Shown piece by piece: positions 25,000 through 31,647 of a stretch of DNA of 35,773 nt (the first letter of the stretch is position 1; each line of letters begins with the position of its first letter). The notes below the pieces were generated by a model. The model worked only from the letters and a program-made list of their open reading frames with translations. It had not been told where the DNA came from and ran no database searches. The translations under genes and the position numbers were made by a program. The stretch comes from a virus: positions 1 through 35,773 of the IMG/VR virus record IMGVR_UViG_3300044736_000032, one strand, 5' to 3'.

Positions 25000-25286
25000 G
25001 GCAGGCGCTCAATCCGCTGAGTCATCGGCTGACCCGGTGGGCCCGGTATCGCGGGCTCCGTCACCATCCGCTCAGCCACTGGTTCGCGGGCTTCCTGCCA
25101 ACCCACCTGCACTGCGGCAGCGGACCACGTCAGGACCAGCCACAGGACGATGAACAGTTTCGCCACCAACCAGCCCACGCCGAACAGCAAACCGGCAATC
25201 AGAGTAAGGACGGTACGCCAGAAGTGAATGTCGCGAGCCCGCGCGGTGATCCGATCCACCGGGACCCGCTCAAGGATCGTCGTCAC
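24996..25286 (-). CDS. Small membrane protein after the terminase gene
   Basis: A 96-residue protein starting at GTG 25286, 9 nt after the terminase stop. A hydrophobic region of about 35 residues ('TVLTLIAGLLFGVGWLVAKL' then 'FIVLWLVLTWSAAAV') forms one long or two short membrane helices, flanked by a charged N-terminus and a Pro-rich acidic C-terminus. Membrane proteins at this place occur in other actinophages; function unknown. Confidence 0.65.
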   Translation of the reverse strand: MTTILERVPVDRITARARDIHFWRTVLTLIAGLLFGVGWLVAKLFIVLWLVLTWSAAAVQVGWQEAREPVAERMVTEPAIPGPPGQPMTQRIERLP

Positions 25287-25295
25287 TGGGTCATC

Positions 25296-26957
25296 TCACT
25301 TCCAGCTCGCAAAAAACACCGGCGGCGCGTTAGACAGCGCACCATGCTCGATCGCCATACCCCGGCCGTACGTAGCAAGGACACCAGCCACGAAATCGTC
25401 AATCAGGAGCCCCTGCTTCTTCTTCACGATTTTCCGGTACCGGTCCGATGTCTGGCCCTGCTCACCCTCGCGGGGGGCCTTCCGTCGGCCTGAAGCCATC
25501 GCTGCATTCAACGCATGCTGTGTGGCCACCGGGTCACCATCGTGAGTGAATTCGCCCTCACCGGCTCGGTACGCCGTTTCCCACAACTCGATAGCCTTGT
25601 CCATGCGTTGCTCAACGTTCGTCGGGAACTCGATCACGATCGGTTTGTTCGCCCGGTTGTTCCCGTATTTCCCGGACCACCTGTCCAGTGTCGTTTGCCA
25701 CAGGTACGGGTCGCACACCGCGAACCACACATCGTAAGCAGTCACCGCATCATCGAACGCCTGATCCACCAACGCCTCAGGGACTTTCCCACCGTAATCG
25801 GCTGGGTTCCAGATCCCGATTGTGAACCACCGACCGTCCGACACCCGGCACGCCTTCAGCGCCGTCGCGTCCTGTCGGCGGCTGCCGTCGAAACCCAGCG
25901 TTACTGCAGTGCCGGGTTGTAGTAGCTCACCGGGTCGGGCCACCGCGTGCCAGCGGGTCGCGTCGACCGCGTCACGCTCCCCGACCGTGACCTCGTCAAG
26001 GAAGTAACGGCGTCCCTCAGCCTCACCCGTAGACGGATCCCGGATAACTTCCAGGATCGCCTTCTCATCAACCCACCCACCAGCCTTGCGGCACGAGTCA
26101 CCGTACTTCACGACGATCCGCTCCAGGACCACCGCGTCGTCCTCGTACTCCGCGTTCGACAACCGCGGCAGCTCAGACGACCGGTGGTCCAGCCACACAC
26201 CAGCCGATTTCGACTCCGCTGTCTGCTGCGCCGTGGAGTTCTCCGACGGGTCCCATGCGTTCGTCACCTCACGCCACGTACCACCCATACCCGCGAGGTT
26301 CCGTTTCATCGCCCGCGCCATCGCGAGCCCACCGTCACGCTCGCACATCAAGTGACTCTCAGTGAACCCTGCGTGCGTGATTGGGTTACCCAGTCGGGAA
26401 CGGGCCGCCGCTGTTACCGGCTCAATCCACCCGTCACCATTCGGGAGTTTGATCCGGGTTTCCCCGATATCCAATCCCGGTGTGTCCGCTAACGGACCCT
26501 CAGAAAGCATTCTGTAAAGCGGACGGAACGTATTATCGGTTTGGTCTTCCGATGTTGCGGCTAATTGCACCCACGGCGTATCAACCGGTCGTCCGACCGG
26601 TTCCCCGGCCGAATCCCACCCATCGAATTGCACCGGGCCCAATGCGTGTGCAATTGCCAGCGCCGCCATTAGTGGGTCTTTGCCCCATTTTTGGGGGCGC
26701 CTCAATTGCACCCCACGGTACAATAACCCATCAACTGGTTTCGGGTACCGTGAATCGACTTTCGCTTTCGTATTCAACCGGAACGACCAGAGAACGTGAC
26801 GCCACATTTCATTAGTCAACAAATACGGCTGACCGCGTTGCGGTCCGTCCGGAATGATTACGTTCGATTCCAACCATTCGCCGACCGACCAACCCAATGT
26901 TGGAAACTCTCCGGGCTCCGACGGTCCGCGCCAGGTGCTACGAACCGCCCGCACCAT
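25296..26957 (-). CDS. terL: Terminase large subunit
   Basis: The 553-residue packaging motor starts at ATG 26957, overlapping the small subunit by 20 bp, with AAGG upstream; a TTG lies one codon earlier. ATPase: a divergent Walker A in RRPQKWGKDPLMAAL (Lys93, with Asp replacing the usual Ser/Thr) and a Walker B-like GFTESHLM (Glu200). Nuclease (RNase H-like): Asp357 in LGFDGSRRQDAT, Asp416 in AVCDPYLW, Asp520/521 in LLIDDFVAG. The 'RPQKWGK' variant is one I associate with actinophage terminases, so the odd P-loop is probably normal here. It pumps DNA through the portal and cuts genome ends. Confidence 0.93.
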   Translation of the reverse strand: MVRAVRSTWRGPSEPGEFPTLGWSVGEWLESNVIIPDGPQRGQPYLLTNEMWRHVLWSFRLNTKAKVDSRYPKPVDGLLYRGVQLRRPQKWGKDPLMAALAIAHALGPVQFDGWDSAGEPVGRPVDTPWVQLAATSEDQTDNTFRPLYRMLSEGPLADTPGLDIGETRIKLPNGDGWIEPVTAAARSRLGNPITHAGFTESHLMCERDGGLAMARAMKRNLAGMGGTWREVTNAWDPSENSTAQQTAESKSAGVWLDHRSSELPRLSNAEYEDDAVVLERIVVKYGDSCRKAGGWVDEKAILEVIRDPSTGEAEGRRYFLDEVTVGERDAVDATRWHAVARPGELLQPGTAVTLGFDGSRRQDATALKACRVSDGRWFTIGIWNPADYGGKVPEALVDQAFDDAVTAYDVWFAVCDPYLWQTTLDRWSGKYGNNRANKPIVIEFPTNVEQRMDKAIELWETAYRAGEGEFTHDGDPVATQHALNAAMASGRRKAPREGEQGQTSDRYRKIVKKKQGLLIDDFVAGVLATYGRGMAIEHGALSNAPPVFFASWK

Positions 26958-27546
26958 CAACAGCCTTCAAACCCCTACGAGCTGACGAGCGGGACGACGT
27001 CTGACGGGCCGTGCGCTCCGTGCGCTGCTCACCGACCTCATCCGCGGCAATCTCCCACCGCAGGCGCAACAACGACAACGGATTCAACCCCAAACGGTCC
27101 GACAATTGCCGCGACTCCTTCGACGCATCCAAGTCACCGGACTCCGCGAGGATCTTCCACCGGACGTACTGAGCGACATCCCGCGTCCACCGCAAACGCT
27201 CCCACACCACGGCCTGCGGGGTCGCCCACAACTCCGCCCACAACAACGCCTCAGACGACGCCTGCGACTCCACGATCTCCTCGAGCACCTCAAGCTGCTC
27301 ACGGAGCCTCAACAGCTTCCGTTGAGCCGTCTTAGCCGCCCTGTCGTTGCCCTGAGCGTCAACCGACGCGTCGTCGATCTGCTCGTTCAACATCCGCAGC
27401 TTCGCGGCAGACAGAATGTCAGCACCCAACGGCCACGGAGGCGGGTCACCCTGCCTACCCTCAGCTGGCAACTTCGTCATCGCCACCGTCGGGTTCGTGC
27501 GCCTACGCTGTCCGGCAGGCTTCGGAGGAGGTCCCATACCAGCCAC
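26938..27546 (-). CDS. terS: Terminase small subunit
   Basis: I placed the start at GTG 27546 because GGAGTGGAGG lies 6 nt upstream, giving MAGMGPPPKPAGQRRRTNP, a typical start for actinophage small terminases. The 202-residue protein has a Pro-rich N-terminus with 'LGADILSAAKLRMLNEQIDD', a helical oligomerisation core ('AQRKLLRLREQLEVLEEIVE'), 'TRDVAQYVRWKILAESGDLD' and a basic C-terminal tail. It should bind the packaging start site and regulate the large subunit. Confidence 0.85.
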   Translation of the reverse strand: MAGMGPPPKPAGQRRRTNPTVAMTKLPAEGRQGDPPPWPLGADILSAAKLRMLNEQIDDASVDAQGNDRAAKTAQRKLLRLREQLEVLEEIVESQASSEALLWAELWATPQAVVWERLRWTRDVAQYVRWKILAESGDLDASKESRQLSDRLGLNPLSLLRLRWEIAADEVGEQRTERTARQTSSRSSARRGLKAVDGAGGS

Positions 27547-27581
27547 AACGAACCTCCACTCCAAAGTAGTTACTCAGTCAT

Positions 27582-27741
27582 GGACACTAGGCAGTTTCCG
27601 ACGCCGCCCCTCACGCCTCAAGAGCGCCTACGGCGTCGCTACGCGATGGCTACGCCACCCTTGACCCGCGAGCCTCTGCGGTGTCTCTAGGCAGTAGCTA
27701 CGGGCAGGCTAGTGGCCTGCCCGCCACCACGCCTAGTGTCC
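27582..27741. repeat. 12-bp inverted repeats bracketing a structured gap before the terminase genes
   Basis: TGGACACTAGGC at 27581-27592 and its exact complement GCCTAGTGTCCA at 27731-27742 enclose 138 bp with no gene. Inside are a GGGCAGGC/GCCTGCCC hairpin (27702-27722) and several repeats of GCTACG. The right arm also supplies the last codons and stop of the 67-residue gene. Packaging start sites often lie next to terminase genes, so this is a candidate. Confidence 0.6.
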
Positions 27742-27936
27742 ACTCGAAGCCAAAAAGCCACCGCCGTCGAACCGTGACCACTGGGGTAGATCAGTTGCGA
27801 CCAGATCGATTCGATCGACTGCGCCCTGCAAAGTCTCCCGGTCGCCCGCCGGCGCGTCAGTCTGGGCTCGACACAATCTCTCCCGTGCACCCTTGAGGTC
27901 TAGGTAGTAGCGATCCTGTTCGTCAACGGTCGTCAT
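27733..27936 (-). CDS. Small helical protein before the terminase genes
   Basis: A 67-residue protein starting at ATG 27936, with AGGAG 7 nt upstream inside the end of the HNH gene (TGATG overlap). Sequence: 'TTVDEQDRYYLDLKGARERL', 'DAPAGDRETLQGAVDRIDLV', then 'LPQWSRFDGGGF'. It is predicted as two helices. Unrecognised; coupled to the HNH gene and in the packaging operon. Confidence 0.6.
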   Translation of the reverse strand: MTTVDEQDRYYLDLKGARERLCRAQTDAPAGDRETLQGAVDRIDLVATDLPQWSRFDGGGFLASSGH

Positions 27937-28547
27937 CAAGCAGCTCCTAGCAACCCACGATAGAGGGGGTCAACTTTTCGGTACCGACTGCGGTGGACTC
28001 GCCACTCCATGACCAGGTAGTCTCGTTTCGAGCTGTTATGCGACTTGCACGCAGGCGCTAGATTGCCCTCGTAGTTCGTACCGCCACGGCCGAGCGGGAT
28101 CACGTGGTCAACTGTCGATGCTGGAACCGGGCACACCCAACACGACTTACCCTGTCGTTTCCACTTCGCCAACAATAGACTACGGCGGTAACTATTCAAT
28201 CCCGGTACATCCTCACGAATGCGACGCCTACCTTTACGGACTTTCTCGTTAGGCGCAACTCGGGGAGTGAATAACCTATAACAGGCATAAGAGCAATACT
28301 TACCAGGATTATGGCAAAGCGACGCTACTCCGCACGGACACTGCACTTCATATCTCTTGCGACTTAATCGACAAGTTGGGCACCATCGGGCATTACTGCC
28401 CGTACCGATTTGCTGGAATGCCGTTTTACACAACTCGCATTGTCTATTCCTAGTTGATCGACCCTTGATAGCCACCGGCACATAGCTCGATACATACCGT
28501 CCGGCTCGTCGGTTGGTCCGCTGTCGGCACGCTTGAGAGCACCACAC
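27936..28547 (-). CDS. HNH endonuclease with zinc fingers; true N-terminus uncertain
   Basis: From GTG 28547 the protein has 203 residues. The HNH core is C136/C139, 'STVDHVIPLGRGG' (D147, H148), Asn162, C167, H170 and Asn171. Upstream are further CxxC pairs (37/40, 56/59, 70/72, 85/89). The same frame stays open 25 codons before GTG 28547 and encodes 'CRGCDGPLAPQRRGANPR', which completes a zinc finger with C3 and C7. The real protein therefore probably starts further up, yet only a CTG (28616) is available there. HNH proteins beside terminases often assist packaging in HK97-like phages, and homing is the alternative. Confidence 0.8.
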   Translation of the reverse strand: MWCSQACRQRTNRRAGRYVSSYVPVAIKGRSTRNRQCELCKTAFQQIGTGSNARWCPTCRLSRKRYEVQCPCGVASLCHNPGKYCSYACYRLFTPRVAPNEKVRKGRRRIREDVPGLNSYRRSLLLAKWKRQGKSCWVCPVPASTVDHVIPLGRGGTNYEGNLAPACKSHNSSKRDYLVMEWRVHRSRYRKVDPLYRGLLGAA

Positions 28548-28596
28548 GCGCGGGTTAGCACCCCGTCGTTGCGGAGCTAGTGGTCCGTCGCAGCCT

Positions 28597-28881
28597 CTAC
28601 AAAGTGTCTTTACCAGCCAATACTAGCCTATGTGTAGATCCTTTTAAAGCTACGACACTGGACCGACCTGCGGTTTCCAAGTCCCTGACCCGTATCGGGG
28701 GGCGGAACGCTGGTGCGGGGTCACGGCGGCTGCCCATGATCACGTCAGTTGGGTGCCCCCCGGGGGTGATGCGCTGCCCGAGCTCGCCGGCGAGCCGGAT
28801 GGTGGCAGTCCCCGTGACCCCGCGGATGGTCTGCCGGGGGTGGTGGCGGGGGAAGTGTCCGAACGGATGGTGGCGGGTCAC
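28597..28881 (-). CDS. Doubtful 94-residue frame in the divergent control region
   Basis: The minus frame from GTG 28881 to TAG 28597 has third positions rich in G/C and would overlap the 5' extension of the HNH gene. The protein (starting MTRHHPFGHFPRHHPRQTIR) is His/Arg/Pro-rich at first and unrecognised, and the ribosome site is weak. It occupies the gap between the two divergent gene blocks, which otherwise holds only GC-rich palindromes (for example CCCCCGGGGG near 28757) and no clear gene. Confidence 0.25.
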   Translation of the reverse strand: MTRHHPFGHFPRHHPRQTIRGVTGTATIRLAGELGQRITPGGHPTDVIMGSRRDPAPAFRPPIRVRDLETAGRSSVVALKGSTHRLVLAGKDTL

Positions 28882-28916
28882 ATTCCATTACCGCACGTGT
28901 TGCGTCCATTCGCCAC

Positions 28917-28956
28917 TTGCCCACCCATACATTGCGCGGGTAGTGTTACCGGTATG
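28917..28956 (+). promoter_or_regulatory. Repeated early promoter-like element, copy 1
   Basis: TTGCCC, 18 bp, TAGTGT, then TACCGGTAT. It shares ACCCATACAT and GCGGGTAGTGTTA with three other copies in the right arm. The -35 and -10 resemble those used by the main bacterial sigma factor. The predicted start of RNA falls about 20 nt before the 28975 gene. Confidence 0.65.
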
Positions 28957-28974
28957 AGCAACCCGGAGGTCACA

Positions 28975-29250
28975 ATGAACGAGTCACCGGAAGCGGGCAG
29001 GCTACGCAATCTCGCGGACGAACACTACACGCTCGCCTGCCACGCGGACACGAGTATCGAGGCGGACCGTCACGAACGTCTGGCAGCTCGTTACGAGCGC
29101 GAATGGCAGAAAGTTCGCGAGGCCAACCGTGCGGAGCAACGCAGTGATCTGTCTGACAGATGCAATCGTGATCTCGGTACGGGTCAGCGTTGCGACAACG
29201 TGAACGGTCCTGGTCATCTCGGGCCGTGCGGTAACGGACCGTGGCGTTAA
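28975..29250 (+). CDS. Small helical and zinc-site protein, first gene of the right arm
   Basis: ATG 28975 has GGAGGT 4 nt upstream, better than ATG 28954. The 91-residue protein has two helices ('AGRLRNLADEHYTLACHADT', 'EADRHERLAARYEREWQKVR') and a Cys-rich tail ('RCNRDLGTGQRCDN', 'GHLGPCGNGPWR') that could bind zinc. The tail pattern recurs in small actinophage proteins. Function unknown. It follows promoter copy 1 directly. Confidence 0.6.
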   Translation: MNESPEAGRLRNLADEHYTLACHADTSIEADRHERLAARYEREWQKVREANRAEQRSDLSDRCNRDLGTGQRCDNVNGPGHLGPCGNGPWR

Positions 29251-29317
29251 GGCCACACAGGACGCGATAGGTAGTTAGGTTGGCCAACGACCTTGGTACC
29301 GCTGTGAGGGGGGGGGA

Positions 29318-29539
29318 TTAACGTTTCAGTGCTGATCGTTCCCTATCGGGGACGAATGCCCATCTGATGGATACCGTGCCATCTTCCGGTATGGATGAGC
29401 AACATTCAGGACATGGCATCCCCGCACCACATATTGATGCGCAGTCATCGTCACGACCTGTTTCCCAGGGTTGATGTTGGTGGTTCTCGCAGACGCAGCC
29501 GGTGTCGTCGCAGTTGCGACAGTGGATCATCTGATACAC
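29318..29539 (-). CDS. Small cysteine-rich zinc-finger protein
   Basis: A 73-residue protein on the minus strand within the plus-strand cluster. Cysteines lie in 'IHCRNCDDTGCVCENHQHQP', 'W', 'CASICGAGMPCPECC'. The order CxxCxxTGxxCExHxxxPW then CGxGxPCPxC is a recurrent small zinc protein of actinophages and other phages, of unknown role. GTG 29539 has a weak ribosome site; ATG 29530 is an alternative. A run of nine G lies just beyond its stop (29308-29316). Confidence 0.65.
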   Translation of the reverse strand: MYQMIHCRNCDDTGCVCENHQHQPWETGRDDDCASICGAGMPCPECCSSIPEDGTVSIRWAFVPDRERSALKR

Positions 29540-29563
29540 CCCATCATTATCGCTGAGCTCGTA

Positions 29564-29609
29564 GGTCCTGCCGTGTGACGGGTAGCGTTTTCGTAAAGCG
29601 CCGGGACCG
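29564..29609 (+). ncRNA. Mini tRNA-like element, copy A
   Basis: Acceptor-like stem GGTCCTG (29564-29570) pairs with CGGGACC (29602-29608), 7/7 including one G-T. Between them are a small hairpin CCGT-GTG-ACGG, the spacer GTA, and a T-arm GCGTT-TTCGTAA-AGCGC (5-bp stem, 7-nt loop). G is at the discriminator position, then CTCTC. D and anticodon arms are absent. Confidence 0.6.
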
Positions 29610-29644
29610 CTCTCGAAGTCGGGCTGAGCTGAAGTGGGTAGTTA

Positions 29645-29856
29645 TGTGTAGTACGCAGTGCGCGGGTATCCGGACGATACAGGCCGGCCTAGTGGACGGG
29701 ATCCTGTCGAGCCGTTTGCGGGGTAATGACCCGGTCCGTGGTGAGCTGGCCGCGGCGTTGCATCATTTGTCGTTGGCTAGGTCGGCTGCTCACCGGGTGT
29801 GTTTGTCGGGTGGCGTTGCGGGTTGCGTCCATTCGCCACTTGCCACCCATACATGA
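29645..29856 (+). CDS. Duplicated 70-residue protein, copy A
   Basis: ATG 29645 (weak AAGTGG upstream) opens a 70-codon frame (MCSTQCAGIRTIQAGLVDGI, then 'ELAAALHHLSLARSAAHRVC', ending 'CVHSPLATHT'). A paralogue lies at 30708. Many differences between the two are synonymous (AGT/AGC, CGG/CGC, CTG/TTA, TTG/CTG), which supports real coding. The protein is mostly helical with four Cys. The last ten codons overlap the next promoter element. No family recognised. Confidence 0.55.
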
Positions 29857-29878
29857 CGCGGGTAGTGTTATTGCTATA
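29840..29878 (+). promoter_or_regulatory. Repeated early promoter-like element, copy 2
   Basis: TTGCCA, exactly 17 bp, TAGTGT, then TATTGCTATAGG. Near-consensus -35 and acceptable -10. It lies 27 bp upstream of the 29905 gene and overlaps the end of the 70-residue gene. Confidence 0.7.
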
Positions 29879-29904
29879 GGACAACACGCACGGAGGAGAT
29901 CACG

Positions 29905-30261
29905 ATGTCCGACCTGACTCTCTATACAACTACTGCGCCGGTGCATGAATACCGGTTGTTTGTAGCACCGCGACCACTGCCCGGTCGCCCAGTGGGCCGT
30001 GTTGTAGGGGAAGTCTACGACGTAGCGCCGGAGTTTGAGCAGCGCACACGGGAGTTGGATGGCCAGTCAATCACGGTTGTTACCGTTACCGAATTCGAGA
30101 ATCTCGTCGAAGTGACGATGGAAGCAGATGAGGGGCGTCGATACACGCGGCGCGACTATGAAGAGGCTGGCGTATGGGATCCAGAAGAAATCGGTCGCAG
30201 TCTAGGTATAGCGCTAGTCACAATCCGTCCGCTCAGAGCGGACACGGGGCGCGATAGGTAA
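29905..30261 (+). CDS. Hypothetical early protein
   Basis: The start ATG 29905 has GGAGGAG 6 nt upstream. The 118-residue acidic protein ('YTTTAPVHEYRLFVAPRPLP', 'SITVVTVTEFENLVEVTMEA', 'RYTRRDYEEAGVWDPEEIGR') looks alpha/beta. It is unrecognised. It is the first gene after promoter copy 2, and its last codons form the 5' strand of the next tRNA-like element. Confidence 0.65.
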   Translation: MSDLTLYTTTAPVHEYRLFVAPRPLPGRPVGRVVGEVYDVAPEFEQRTRELDGQSITVVTVTEFENLVEVTMEADEGRRYTRRDYEEAGVWDPEEIGRSLGIALVTIRPLRADTGRDR

Positions 30262-30290
30262 GCAGGCTGGTGCGAGTCCAGCCGCGCCCG
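30247..30290 (+). ncRNA. Mini tRNA-like element, copy C
   Basis: GGGCGCG (30247-30253) pairs perfectly with CGCGCCC (30283-30289). The 12-nt linker ATAGGTAAGCAG shows no hairpin. The T-arm is GCTGG-TGCGAGT-CCAGC. The discriminator is G, followed by CTCCA. The 5' strand overlaps the stop of the upstream gene. Confidence 0.6.
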
Positions 30291-30327
30291 CTCCAGCATC
30301 ATCCCTCGAACCTAAGGAGAGCACATC

Positions 30328-30618
30328 ATGGACGTCAAGGTCTACGACACACACTACGGCCTAGTTGAAGTGAGCGACACGGTCGCAGGTCAAGATCCGG
30401 TCCCGTTCCGGCTCGGCGAGGGCGCGCTACACCCGTCACAGATCCGTGTCTACTGCAAAACAACCGGCGAACTGACCGAGGTAGTCGTCAACGGCAATTC
30501 CGTCGATAAGAACCTGGCAAGCAAGGTTGTCTACTTCCCGCACACGATCAGTCTGTCGCCAAAGTGGGTTTGGGAATTCGTCCAAGCGGCTTGCGCAAAG
30601 GCGATATATGTCAGCTGA
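30328..30618 (+). CDS. Hypothetical early protein
   Basis: ATG 30328 follows AAGGAGA by 7 nt. The 96-residue protein ('VKVYDTHYGLVEVSDTVAGQ', 'GALHPSQIRVYCKTTGELTE', 'PKWVWEFVQAACAKAIYV') is beta-rich with a C-terminal helix. No family recognised. tRNA-like elements lie on both sides of it. Confidence 0.65.
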   Translation: MDVKVYDTHYGLVEVSDTVAGQDPVPFRLGEGALHPSQIRVYCKTTGELTEVVVNGNSVDKNLASKVVYFPHTISLSPKWVWEFVQAACAKAIYVS

Positions 30619-30625
30619 GCTCTAA

Positions 30626-30672
30626 GGTCCTGCCGTTGTGACGGGTAGCGCTTTCGAAGGGCGCCGGGACCA
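30626..30672 (+). ncRNA. Mini tRNA-like element, copy B
   Basis: GGTCCTG (30626-30632) pairs with CGGGACC (30665-30671). Then come hairpin CCGT-TGTG-ACGG, GTA, and T-arm GCGCT-TTCGAAG-GGCGC. The discriminator is A, then CTCTA. Compared with copy A, the two inner T-stem pairs differ (T-G to C-G; T-A to T-G) but still pair. Confidence 0.65.
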
Positions 30673-30707
30673 CTCTACGGGTCGGGCTGAAACTGAAGTG
30701 GGTAGCT

Positions 30708-30920
30708 ATGTGTAGCACGCAGTGCGCAAGTATCCGCACGATACAGGCCAAACTGACGGACGGGATCCTGTCGAGCAGTTCGCACGATAATGACCCGATC
30801 CGCAGTGAGTTAGCCGCGGCGTTGCATCATCTGTCGTTGGCTAGGTCGGCTGCTCACCGGGTGTGTTTGTCGGGTGGCGTTGCGGGTTGCGTCCATTCGC
30901 CACTTGCCACCCATACATGA
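30708..30920 (+). CDS. Duplicated 70-residue protein, copy B
   Basis: Paralogue of the 29645 protein, starting MCSTQCASIRTIQAKLTDGI. The two differ at about ten residues, all in the first half; the second half is identical in DNA. One segment changed from RLRG to SSHD. It is bounded by a tRNA-like element 35 nt upstream and promoter copy 3 at its end. Function unknown. Confidence 0.55.
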   Translation: MCSTQCASIRTIQAKLTDGILSSSSHDNDPIRSELAAALHHLSLARSAAHRVCLSGGVAGCVHSPLATHT

Positions 30921-30942
30921 CGCGGGTAGTGTTATCGGTATC
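30904..30942 (+). promoter_or_regulatory. Repeated early promoter-like element, copy 3
   Basis: TTGCCA, 17 bp, TAGTGT, then TATCGGTATCAG. Identical to copy 2 through TAGTGTTAT. It lies 30 bp before the 30972 gene. Confidence 0.7.
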
Positions 30943-30971
30943 AGCCAATCACGATCACCACGGAGGATATT

Positions 30972-31181
30972 ATGCTGAGACGTTCGGATGATGGATTCCG
31001 GTATGTCCGTGGCTACCGGGTAAAGCCGACCAAGTCAATGTGTGATGGCGGTACAAAACGCTGGGCACTGTGGGAACGTCGCGACGGACGCATGAGACGA
31101 GTCGGCACTGCGGTCACTGAGGAAGTGTACCGCGATTTCCTGTTCGAGCGTGGTAACTGGGCTAGAACAAGCCGTAGTTGA
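30972..31181 (+). CDS. Small basic hypothetical protein
   Basis: ATG 30972 follows GGAGG by 5 nt. The 69-residue protein is Arg-rich ('GFRYVRGYRVKPTKSMCDGG', 'KRWALWERRDGRMRRVGTAV'). The charge suggests nucleic-acid contact, but no motif is recognised. It follows promoter copy 3. Confidence 0.6.
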   Translation: MLRRSDDGFRYVRGYRVKPTKSMCDGGTKRWALWERRDGRMRRVGTAVTEEVYRDFLFERGNWARTSRS

Positions 31182-31189
31182 GCACGTCC

Positions 31190-31223
31190 GATCTCGCCAG
31201 GTCGGCTGGTGTCACGTTCGAGA
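31190..31223 (+). ncRNA. Truncated tRNA-like element (relic)
   Basis: The 32 bp at 31191-31222 match 31649-31680 with three mismatches, covering the 5' stem, the CCAG/CTGG hairpin and the first T-arm strand with TTCGAG. The 3' T-stem and acceptor strand are missing and replaced by the next gene's leader. Confidence 0.5.
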
Positions 31224-31248
31224 ATCACGATTACTACGGAGGATTGTT

Positions 31249-31341
31249 ATGGATGAGTTCGTGTCGAAACGGTCAACGTTTCAGGCATTCAGTAATCGCG
31301 GTCGGGCGAAGATGATTCCGGTCCAAGCTGTGTGGACGTGA
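31249..31341 (+). CDS. 30-residue peptide
   Basis: ATG 31249 has GGAGG 6 nt upstream. The basic peptide (MDEFVSKRSTFQAFSNRGRA plus ten residues) is unrecognised. The strong ribosome site and spacing like its neighbours support it as a gene. Confidence 0.5.
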   Translation: MDEFVSKRSTFQAFSNRGRAKMIPVQAVWT

Positions 31342-31407
31342 TCAGCGTCGGACCCGTTCGAGGTCACCCTTTGCCTGACGTCGAGCCTTCAAGCTATTGA
31401 CTGGATC

Positions 31408-31635
31408 ATGTCCCGGGAGCTGCTGGCCGCTGGTTTGGATGGTCCTGCGGGCCTCGGTGACGTGTCTCTGCTGCCAGCGCTCGATGATCCGAACCGGTTA
31501 GAGCTCATTGTGTCCAACGGCACGGGGCATAACGCTTGCTTCAGGATCCCCCGCGCACCGCTGGCCGCGTTCCTGAAAGCCACCGACCGGATCGTCCCGA
31601 TGGGTTCCGAGGTGCTGAACATCGAGGTGCTGTGA
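31408..31635 (+). CDS. Hypothetical early protein
   Basis: A 75-residue acidic protein from ATG 31408 ('RELLAAGLDGPAGLGDVSLL', 'NRLELIVSNGTGHNACFRIP', 'AAFLKATDRIVPMGSEVLNI'). The ribosome site is weak, but the frame upstream offers no ATG or GTG. Unrecognised. Confidence 0.55.
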   Translation: MSRELLAAGLDGPAGLGDVSLLPALDDPNRLELIVSNGTGHNACFRIPRAPLAAFLKATDRIVPMGSEVLNIEVL

Positions 31636-31647
31636 CCGAGTTGCAAG

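Larger units (their letters stand above)
29552..29877 (+). repeat. Duplicated module, copy A (tRNA-like element + 70-residue gene + promoter)
   Basis: About 326 bp that recur at 30612-30941. The last 104 nt of the match (29768-29871) are identical; the first two thirds have diverged. Each copy carries, in order, a tRNA-like element, a 70-codon gene and a promoter-like element whose upstream half overlaps the end of that gene. Confidence 0.9.
30612..30941 (+). repeat. Duplicated module, copy B (tRNA-like element + 70-residue gene + promoter)
   Basis: Second copy of the module at 29552-29877. Positions 30832-30935 are identical to 29768-29871. The upstream part differs by many substitutions and small gaps. 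Confidence 0.9.

Noticed and set aside
28580-28957. 125-codon plus-strand frame upstream of the first early gene
   Set aside because: It crosses promoter copy 1, has no ribosome site and its product has no protein-like pattern.
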